DNA from: JAZSMJ01 sp045535815
GTDB lineage: Bacteria; Bacillota; Clostridia; Oscillospirales; CAG-272
Direction of reading: 5' to 3'
Assembly (NCBI GenBank): GCA_045535815.1
Contig: JAZSMJ010000011.1
Location: 1-47,860 of the forward strand
Length of the DNA stretch: 47,860 nucleotides
The notes below the pieces were generated by a model that worked only from the letters and a program-made list of their open reading frames with translations, was not told the origin of the DNA and searched no databases. Positions 8,751-15,007 of this stretch are shown one piece after another; the stretch's first letter is position 1, and each line of letters starts with the position of its first letter. The translations under genes and the position numbers were made by a program.

Positions 8751-8779
8751 ACTTTACCACATTTATATACAGCCGTCAA
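8751..8779 (-). promoter_or_regulatory. Promoter of the B12-riboswitch operon
   Basis: On the minus strand TTGACG (8779-8774), 17-nt spacer, TAAAGT (8756-8751). The predicted start is just before the riboswitch P1 stem. Confidence 0.6.
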
Positions 8780-8814
8780 GAGCAACTTTTATTTTTTGAA
8801 AATTATATGCACGC

Positions 8815-8843
8815 TTGACGGATGCTTTATTTTGTGCTATCAT
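8815..8843 (+). promoter_or_regulatory. Promoter of queT
   Basis: TTGACG at 8815-8820, 17-nt spacer, TATCAT at 8838-8843; the start is predicted near 8850, immediately before the preQ1 aptamer. Confidence 0.7.
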
Positions 8844-8857
8844 ATCTACCGTATAAA

Positions 8858-8897
8858 GTGAGTTCGTGACCATCCTCACTAAAATAAAAACTACGGA
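8858..8897 (+). promoter_or_regulatory. preQ1-I riboswitch
   Basis: The compact aptamer pattern is visible: P1 stem GTGAG (8858-8862) with CTCAC (8875-8879), the loop TTCGTGACCATC, then the A-rich tail TAAAATAAAAACTA. CGTG of the loop can pair with TACG at 8892-8895 (one G-U), which overlaps the ribosome binding site CGGAG before the queT start. Ligand-stabilised pairing would then hide the ribosome binding site (translational OFF switch). The gene behind it, queT, fits the ligand. Confidence 0.8.
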
Positions 8898-8904
8898 GAG
8901 AAAA

Positions 8905-9396
8905 ATGAATAACTACAGAAAAAGCACGAGATACCTTTGCACAGCTGCTATAATTGCCGCACTTTACGTCGTACTCACCTTTGTGTCGAGCATCTTCGGA
9001 CTTGCAAGCGGAGCGATACAGATCCGCATATCCGAAGCGCTGTGCGTCCTGCCCTTCTTTACGGCGGCGGCAGTGCCGGGAGTGACGATAGGATGTCTGA
9101 TAACCAATCTGCTTATGGGCGTTTCGGTATACGATATTATATTCGGCACGGTAGCGACCTTTATAGGCGTTATCATCGCATACGCTCTGCGCAAAAGCAT
9201 GTGGCTGGTGCCGATACCGACCATAATATCGAATACGGTCATAATACCGCTCGTTTTGTACTTTTCGGGCATGGGTGAGCAGGGTATACCGTTTATAGCG
9301 CTTACCGTCTGCATAGGAGAGATCATCTCCTGCGGTATTTTAGGCATCTTGCTGATAAAGGTTCTTTCAAAATACAGGCATTATTTGTTTAAATAA
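8905..9396 (+). CDS. queT: QueT-family ECF S-component (queuosine precursor uptake)
   Basis: A 163-residue integral membrane protein with about five to six helices and the QueT pattern (IQIRISEALCVLPFF, GCLITNLLMG, YDIIFGTVATFIG). QueT is the substrate-binding subunit of an ECF transporter for queuine or preQ1/preQ0, modified tRNA-base precursors. The ATG at 8905 follows CGGAGAG. In-frame codons upstream would begin inside the riboswitch and are rejected. The preQ1-I riboswitch in its leader independently supports the assignment. No EcfA/T genes are nearby, so it must share a module encoded elsewhere. Confidence 0.9.
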   Translation: MNNYRKSTRYLCTAAIIAALYVVLTFVSSIFGLASGAIQIRISEALCVLPFFTAAAVPGVTIGCLITNLLMGVSVYDIIFGTVATFIGVIIAYALRKSMWLVPIPTIISNTVIIPLVLYFSGMGEQGIPFIALTVCIGEIISCGILGILLIKVLSKYRHYLFK

Positions 9397-9431
9397 AAAA
9401 TGACCGTGAAGATATTCTTCACGGTCATTTT
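9397..9431. terminator. Bidirectional terminator
   Basis: AAAATGACCGTGAAG (9397-9411) pairs with CTTCACGGTCATTTT (9417-9431), a perfect 15-bp stem with a 5-nt loop. It serves queT and the convergent MATE gene. Confidence 0.85.
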
Positions 9432-9476
9432 CGTTATATCAATATTCTGTTCCGATAGTTTGTCGAAAGCAAATGC

Positions 9477-10913
9477 TCAAGCCTTGTCAGAGAGCCCCTC
9501 AGTCTTTTTTTCTTCAAGCATAATGCGAAGATTTTCTTTTCCCTCCTGCGTTACCGGTCTTATCCATTTAAGCGATATGAAATGACGGATACAGAGGAAT
9601 ACCTTGAGGGCGTCCTCGAAGATATACGCCGTTAAGAATATCAGAGGGAAAGGAAGCTTTAAAACGAATGCGGCAATAAGCGTTGCAGGAACTGCAAGTC
9701 CCCACAGACACAGTATATCGTATTTTGTGCCGGTCGTCGCATCTCCGCCGGGGCGGTATATACCGCATACCATAATATACGGAATGTTTCTGAGCGGAAG
9801 CTCGCAGGCGTATATCACCATAATAATTGCGGTCAGCTCAAGGGTAAAGGCGGTAACGTTTCCGCTTAAATTGAATACGTTTATAATGACCGATCTGAAG
9901 GCTATGACCGCCGCACCGACCGCCACGCTGAGCGACGGCACCAGCACCGCAAGCCTACGTGCAGCCTTTATCGAATCCTTTATCCTGCCTGCTCCTATAA
10001 GGTTGCCGACGATAACTCCGCCTCCGTCACTTATGCCTATAAAGAAGATGGCGGCAAGGCTCTCTACCGTTCGCAATATTGTAACTGCGGCATAGTTTTC
10101 GTAGCCCGTATTGGCGTAAATTATGTTGGCGATCACCGTGCCAAGACCCCACATAAGCTCGTTTGCCATGGTGGGCATTGCCTTTTTGGCAAAATCGGAT
10201 ATAAGCCTTTTGTCAAAATCAAATATATGTCTGAGCCTTGCAATAAGTATATTCTTCTGAAGAAGCGATACGGTGAGATTGACTATAAGTCCCGACCACG
10301 CCGCAATAGCCGTAGCGAGAGCGGCACCCTCAACTCCCATCTCGGGCATACCAAGGTGGCCGAACATAAGAGCATAGTCGAGAATTATATTGACTGCCGT
10401 TGTAACGCCCGAGGCTATCATTGGCAGACGAACCTTTTCGGTAGAGCGCAAAACTGCGCACATAACGTTGTTCAGCGCTATCGCAGGATATGAGAAGCAG
10501 GCTATTTTTATGTACGAGATACCGCTGTCGAGAACGGCCGGATCTCTGTTGAAGCAGCTCAGCACCGGCCCTGGCGCAAAAAATGCCATAGAAAAGAAAA
10601 ATGCCGATATAATTGCGGCTCCTGCGAGGGCAACGCCGTATATCCTGCGTATCTGTTTGGTGTTTCTGACACCCCAGTACTGCGATATGAATATTGCGGC
10701 GCCTGAATTTATCCCGAACAGAACTATAGTCATAAGCCAGCTCCACTGACCTGCCATACCTGCGGCAGACAGCGGAATATCGCCGAGCTGGCTCATAAAC
10801 AGCGTATCCACGAAGGTAAGGGAGCTTATCAGCAGATTCTGCAGTGCTATCGGTATTGCAAGGCGTGTAAGGGAGCGCCAGAAATTATCACTTACAGGTC
10901 TTATTTCACTCAT
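9477..10913 (-). CDS. MATE family efflux transporter
   Basis: A 478-residue membrane protein with twelve predicted helices and the two-fold MATE layout. The N-terminal half begins with LAIPIALQNLLISSLTFVDTLFMSQLG, a family hallmark (cut here at positions 18-44), followed by the conserved INSGAAIFISQYWG segment. MATE proteins export cationic drugs, dyes or metabolites in exchange for Na+ or H+. The start is supported by GAGG 9 nt upstream. It lies 15 nt behind the ArsB-like permease gene and is probably co-transcribed from the promoter at 12276-12304. Substrate unknown. Confidence 0.88.
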   Translation of the reverse strand: MSEIRPVSDNFWRSLTRLAIPIALQNLLISSLTFVDTLFMSQLGDIPLSAAGMAGQWSWLMTIVLFGINSGAAIFISQYWGVRNTKQIRRIYGVALAGAAIISAFFFSMAFFAPGPVLSCFNRDPAVLDSGISYIKIACFSYPAIALNNVMCAVLRSTEKVRLPMIASGVTTAVNIILDYALMFGHLGMPEMGVEGAALATAIAAWSGLIVNLTVSLLQKNILIARLRHIFDFDKRLISDFAKKAMPTMANELMWGLGTVIANIIYANTGYENYAAVTILRTVESLAAIFFIGISDGGGVIVGNLIGAGRIKDSIKAARRLAVLVPSLSVAVGAAVIAFRSVIINVFNLSGNVTAFTLELTAIIMVIYACELPLRNIPYIMVCGIYRPGGDATTGTKYDILCLWGLAVPATLIAAFVLKLPFPLIFLTAYIFEDALKVFLCIRHFISLKWIRPVTQEGKENLRIMLEEKKTEGLSDKA

Positions 10914-10928
10914 ATGCTATACCTCATT

Positions 10929-12227
10929 TTACAGAACGGCACTAAGTCCGATAAGCGCAAAGGCGAGCGAGGGTATGGCTATCTCAACGCCGTATTTTGC
11001 AAATCTTCCGAATGAGAATTTGACGCCGTGGTCTCTGAGCATACCGCTCCACATAATTCCCGCAAGCGCTCCGATGGGAGTGAGAAACGCCCCGATATTA
11101 GAGCCTATTACGGCTGAATACAGCTTTGTCGCACTCTCTGCAACGTCGGGTATTATCGAGGAGAAGAGAACGCTCATGGGTATATTGTTGATAATATTTG
11201 CAAACAGGAAGGAGCTGATGCCGTAGCTTGCAATGCCGTCACCGAGGAGAGATGCGGCAAGAGAGGTAACGCCGTTTTTCTCAAGTGCGGATATTATAAC
11301 GAACATCGAAATAACGAACGGAATTATCTCAAGCGGTGAGCGGGAAAGAGAATTCTTAATAACGGATGCATCCTTTTTTGTAAGGGCAAAATATACCGTG
11401 CTGACTGCGTAAAGGCTGATTGCAAAAATCAGAGATATTATCCACATCGGGATGCTCGTGTAGGAGGAAGCTGTGAGCAAAACTATGCAAGAGCCGAGAT
11501 GAAAAAGTCCTATCGCAACCGTTTTTCTGTCGGTCTTGACGCCGCTCGAGAGTGCTGCCTCAAGCTTGTCTATAGGCTTTGAGAGCCTTTTGCGGAATAT
11601 AAGCCACAGAGCAGCAAAGGATGCGCCTCCCGCAAGGACTGTCGGAAGAAGCATCACACGGGTATAATCGGTGAATGAAATGCCTGCAGAGGATGCAAGA
11701 TATATATTGGTAGGATTTCCTATAATGAGAAGCATAGACCATGTGTTAGCCGCCACGAATTCGCAGAAAAGGAAGGGCATCGGGTCTATTTTGGCATTCT
11801 TTGCAAAAAAGCAGATGAAGGGGGTAAAGGTGAGGACGATTATATCGTTTGAGGTAAAGACTGTGAGCACCGAAACGACTGCGTAGAGATATATAAACAT
11901 CTTCTTCTGATTCGTGCCCGAGTGGCTGAGCACAAGCTCGGCTACCTGAGCAAAAAATCCTGCCTCGTCAAGAAATACCGACATCAGCGTCATTGATATA
12001 AACAGTATCAGTATCTTTATCGGGTTGATGCTTCCCTCGCAGAAGAGTGCGGCTACAGCCTCGCTCGGCGTTATGTATCCCAAAGCGATTATAAGTATAG
12101 CCCCTGCCGCCGGCACTGCCCAGTATATCGGCAGACTCTTTCCTTTAACGTTCACGAACGGCTTTGTCAGTACCACCGCTATCAAAACAGCACAGACCGC
12201 AAGCGTTATTATAACAAGCGAAGCCAC
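10929..12227 (-). CDS. ArsB/NhaD-like ion transporter superfamily permease
   Basis: A 432-residue protein with eleven or so helices and the inverted-repeat motifs of the ion transporter superfamily: TSNDIIVLTFTPFI followed by GNPTNIYLASSAG in the first half, and NIINNIPMSVLFSS then GSNIGAFLTPIGALAGIMW in the second. Relatives move arsenite, Na+/H+ or dicarboxylates; no arsenic genes are nearby, so arsenite export is not implied. The start is GTG (12227) with AGGGA about 10 nt upstream. It is the first gene of the two-gene minus-strand operon with the MATE exporter. Confidence 0.82.
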   Translation of the reverse strand: MASLVIITLAVCAVLIAVVLTKPFVNVKGKSLPIYWAVPAAGAILIIALGYITPSEAVAALFCEGSINPIKILILFISMTLMSVFLDEAGFFAQVAELVLSHSGTNQKKMFIYLYAVVSVLTVFTSNDIIVLTFTPFICFFAKNAKIDPMPFLFCEFVAANTWSMLLIIGNPTNIYLASSAGISFTDYTRVMLLPTVLAGGASFAALWLIFRKRLSKPIDKLEAALSSGVKTDRKTVAIGLFHLGSCIVLLTASSYTSIPMWIISLIFAISLYAVSTVYFALTKKDASVIKNSLSRSPLEIIPFVISMFVIISALEKNGVTSLAASLLGDGIASYGISSFLFANIINNIPMSVLFSSIIPDVAESATKLYSAVIGSNIGAFLTPIGALAGIMWSGMLRDHGVKFSFGRFAKYGVEIAIPSLAFALIGLSAVL

Positions 12228-12275
12228 TTTAAAACATCCCTTTCCCGTGCTTTACAAAAATGCACAACAAAAGTT

Positions 12276-12304
12276 ATTATACAGATATATTTCCCCTTTG
12301 TCAA
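12276..12304 (-). promoter_or_regulatory. Consensus promoter of the permease-MATE operon
   Basis: On the minus strand TTGACA (12304-12299), 17-nt spacer, TATAAT (12281-12276): full SigA consensus. Confidence 0.8.
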
Positions 12305-12338
12305 TAACAAAGTTACATAAATATTATAGCTTCAGCTA

Positions 12339-12370
12339 TTGAAAAATGGACAAAAATAGTATAATATAAT
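12339..12370 (+). promoter_or_regulatory. Probable promoter of the hydrolase-copA operon
   Basis: TTGAAA at 12339-12344 followed by overlapping TATAAT-like boxes (12360-12365 and 12365-12370). Spacing is 15 or 20 nt to the perfect boxes or 17 nt to TAATAT, so the exact -10 is uncertain. Confidence 0.45.
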
Positions 12371-12395
12371 ATACAGAGATAAATTGGAGGCAGAT

Positions 12396-13361
12396 ATGTT
12401 AACTGCAGTAATAATTTTGTCAGTCGTTTTGGGCGTGGCGCTTATATTATCCTTGGTGCTCTACTTTTTCGTTTTGCGCATATTCAACGGGATATTCAGA
12501 AGAAGCGTTGATATAAGTGCGGCGGAGGAGAGAGTACAGCAGTCGATAGTCAAGACCGTTCCCGAAAGGATAGACGATATAAGGCTTGCAAGAGAAACAC
12601 TTGCAGCTATGCCGTACGAGGAGCTTTCGGTAAAAAGCAGAGACGGACTTACCCTGAGAGGCAGGCTCTACCGCACTTCATCGGATGACGCAAAAGGCAG
12701 CTTTATTTTAGTGCACGGATATCAGAGCAGCGGTGAGCACGATTACAGCTGTGTAATACCGATATATCTCGATATGGGCTATAACGCACTGCTGATAGAC
12801 CAGCGTGCACACGGCAGAAGCGACGGCAGATATATATGCTTCGGAGCCAAGGAAAGATACGACGTCGTTGACTGGTGCCGCTTGATGAGCGATATGATGG
12901 GAGAGGAGCACAAGCTGATACTCAGCGGCATCTCTATGGGTGCTACAAGCGTTATGCTGGCGGCGTCAGACCCCGATCTTCCCAAAAACGTCGTCGGTGC
13001 TATTGCCGACTGCGGATATTCAAGTCCTTACGAGGAGTTCTGCCACGTTATGAAAACGGGAATGAAGCTTCCCGTTCATCCGCTGATAGATATAGCGCAG
13101 ATAATCTGCAAAAGAAGAGCAGGCTTCGGATTTCGGGATTTTTCGACCGAATGTGAGCTTAAAAAGGTAAAGATACCTATGCTGTTCATACACGGCGAGG
13201 CGGACGATTTCGTCCTTCCCGACAACACCGAAAGGAACTACCGTGCGTGTGCCTCCAGAAAGGATATAATAACCGTTCCGGGCGCTATGCACGGACTTAG
13301 CTGGCTGTGCGATACGCCTCGCTGTCAGAAGAAGATAGACGATTTTATTGCTTCGCTGTAG
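12396..13361 (+). CDS. Membrane-anchored alpha/beta hydrolase
   Basis: A 321-residue serine hydrolase with an N-terminal membrane helix (about 3-30). The alpha/beta fold elements are clear: oxyanion strand LVHGYQSSG (105-113), DQRAHGRSDGR (135-145), nucleophile elbow GISMG with Ser180, acid Asp270/Asp271 in HGEADDFV, and His299 in GAMHG. The ATG at 12396 follows GGAGG by 5 nt. The fold resembles bacterial BEM46/YqkD-like peptidase or esterase relatives; the substrate is unknown. First gene of a tight run through the copper ATPase. Confidence 0.87.
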   Translation: MLTAVIILSVVLGVALILSLVLYFFVLRIFNGIFRRSVDISAAEERVQQSIVKTVPERIDDIRLARETLAAMPYEELSVKSRDGLTLRGRLYRTSSDDAKGSFILVHGYQSSGEHDYSCVIPIYLDMGYNALLIDQRAHGRSDGRYICFGAKERYDVVDWCRLMSDMMGEEHKLILSGISMGATSVMLAASDPDLPKNVVGAIADCGYSSPYEEFCHVMKTGMKLPVHPLIDIAQIICKRRAGFGFRDFSTECELKKVKIPMLFIHGEADDFVLPDNTERNYRACASRKDIITVPGAMHGLSWLCDTPRCQKKIDDFIASL

Positions 13362-13378
13362 GGCGAAAGGAAGATATT

Positions 13379-13873
13379 ATGGCAAATGAAGAAAAGACAA
13401 ACGTGATGAGGATCCTCGATCAGAAAAAGATAAAATATAAGGCACACACCTATCCGTTCGGTGAGATAGCGCCGAGCGGAGAGGAGGTAGCCGCTATGCT
13501 GGGCGAGGAACCGCATACGGTGTATAAGACACTCGTAACGCAGGGCTCGAGAAGCGGCAAATACTTTATTTTCGTAATACCCGTTCTGTGTGAGCTCGAT
13601 CTCAAGGCGGCGGCAATAGCCGTCGGCGAGAAGGCTATTTCAATGATAAAATCAAAGGAGCTTCTTCCGCTCACAGGCTACGTTCACGGCGGATGCTCGC
13701 CTATCGGTATGAAAAAGCAGTTTCAGACGGTGGTGGACGAGAGCGCACGTGAGCTTGAGTTTATGATATTCAGCGGGGGAAAGGTCGGATATCAGGTGGA
13801 GATGGCACCGTGCGACCTTGAGCGTGTCATACCGCTTAAATATTACAGCATCGCCGCAGAAAAGGGAGAGTAA
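13379..13873 (+). CDS. ybaK: Cys-tRNA(Pro)/Cys-tRNA(Cys) deacylase, YbaK/EbsC
   Basis: A 164-residue editing-domain protein that hydrolyses mischarged Cys-tRNA(Pro) in trans and so protects translation fidelity. Family marks are the HTVYKTLV segment with the conserved lysine (Lys50), the FVIPVLCELDLKAAA strand and the late glycine-rich GGCSPIGMKK motif. Length matches the family. ATG 13379 follows AAAGGA; upstream in-frame codons overlap the hydrolase gene and are rejected. It sits 17 nt after the hydrolase and 5 nt before the phosphatase. Confidence 0.92.
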   Translation: MANEEKTNVMRILDQKKIKYKAHTYPFGEIAPSGEEVAAMLGEEPHTVYKTLVTQGSRSGKYFIFVIPVLCELDLKAAAIAVGEKAISMIKSKELLPLTGYVHGGCSPIGMKKQFQTVVDESARELEFMIFSGGKVGYQVEMAPCDLERVIPLKYYSIAAEKGE

Positions 13874-13878
13874 AGAAA

Positions 13879-14343
13879 ATGGATAAGATATCGATAATGT
13901 TCGTATGCCACGGAAATATCTGCCGATCTCCTATGGCAGAATACGTGATGAAGGATATAGTAAAAAAGCGCTCGATAGAGGATATGTTCCATATCGAATC
14001 AAGTGCGGTAAGCTCGGAGGAGCTTGGCAATCCCGTTCACTTTGGCACACGCAGAAAGCTTTCTCAGATGGGGATATTCTGCGGTGACCACCACGCAGTC
14101 AAGCTCAAAAAGGAAGACTACGCAAAATACGACTACATACTCGTGATGGACGAGAGAAATCTCTCCCGAATAGATTACATTATTCACGGAGATCCCGATA
14201 AAAAGGTAAAGCGTCTGCTTGATTTTTCCGACAATCCCCGTGATATTGCAGATCCGTGGTACACCGGCAATTTTGATGAGACCTTTGACGATATCCTTGA
14301 AGGCTGTGAGGCGCTGCTCTCGCATATTCTCGGGGGTGAGTGA
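13879..14343 (+). CDS. Low-molecular-weight protein-tyrosine phosphatase
   Basis: A 154-residue cytosolic phosphatase. The phosphate-binding loop CHGNICRS gives nucleophile Cys10 and Arg16 (CX5R), and the general acid is Asp125 in DPWYTG. Both key motifs are intact, so the enzyme should be active. Family members dephosphorylate phosphotyrosine proteins, often in capsule or stress control; some act on arginine phosphate. No tyrosine kinase is seen nearby. The stop is separated by a single nucleotide from the next start. Confidence 0.93.
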   Translation: MDKISIMFVCHGNICRSPMAEYVMKDIVKKRSIEDMFHIESSAVSSEELGNPVHFGTRRKLSQMGIFCGDHHAVKLKKEDYAKYDYILVMDERNLSRIDYIIHGDPDKKVKRLLDFSDNPRDIADPWYTGNFDETFDDILEGCEALLSHILGGE

Positions 14344-14344
14344 G

Positions 14345-15007
14345 ATGACAGGACGTGTAACGCCTGCCCCCGACACCTTAAAAAAATGCTGTATAGTCGG
14401 CGCAGGAAGCTTTGATACAAAGGAGCTTGAGCTCTGCCGTGACAGCTATATAATAGCGGCAGACGGCGGATACGCACATCTTTTGGCGGCAGGAGTAACG
14501 CCCGATATGGCGGTGGGCGATTTTGATTCGCTCGGCTCTGTGCCGAACCATCCAAACATAGTAAAGCATCCGCCGCGCAAGGACGATACCGATACCGTGC
14601 TTGCGGTAAAAATCGCTCTTGATATGGGCTTTAACGATATAACGGTGCTGGGCGGATTGGGCGGAAGGCTTGATCATTCCATGGCAAATATACAGACACT
14701 CGTTTACCTGTCTGAAAAAGGTGCAATAGGCCGTCTTATCGGAGAGGGATGCTGTATTACGGTTATAAGGGACGGGCAGTCGGTATGTTTTGACAGCGCA
14801 GCCTTTGGAACCGTGTCGGTGTTCAGCCTCTCGGATGTATCGACGGGAGTAAGCGAGAGCGGACTTGCCTATACGCTTGAAGATGCAACCCTTACCAATT
14901 CTTATCCGATAGGGGTAAGCAATGAATTTATCGGCTGTGAGAGCCGTATTTCGGTCGGTAGCGGAATACTTGCCGTTATGACTGTAAAGGATGTGAAAAG
15001 CAAATGA
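14345..15007 (+). CDS. Thiamine pyrophosphokinase
   Basis: A 220-residue enzyme converting thiamine and ATP to thiamine diphosphate and AMP. Visible family motifs are IIAADGGYAHLL, VGDFDSLG, the substrate/metal motif KDDTDT, GGLGGRLDH and the C-terminal VSNEF. The ATG at 14345 begins 1 nt after the phosphatase stop, which fixes the start; the same frame is open further upstream but inside the phosphatase gene. Its stop overlaps the copA start (ATGA at 15004). No thiamine riboswitch is present, so expression follows the operon. Confidence 0.92.
   Translation: MTGRVTPAPDTLKKCCIVGAGSFDTKELELCRDSYIIAADGGYAHLLAAGVTPDMAVGDFDSLGSVPNHPNIVKHPPRKDDTDTVLAVKIALDMGFNDITVLGGLGGRLDHSMANIQTLVYLSEKGAIGRLIGEGCCITVIRDGQSVCFDSAAFGTVSVFSLSDVSTGVSESGLAYTLEDATLTNSYPIGVSNEFIGCESRISVGSGILAVMTVKDVKSK

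Noticed and set aside
10929..12227. Arsenite export gene
   Set aside because: Motifs fit the wider ion transporter superfamily and no ArsR, ArsC or ArsA gene is near.
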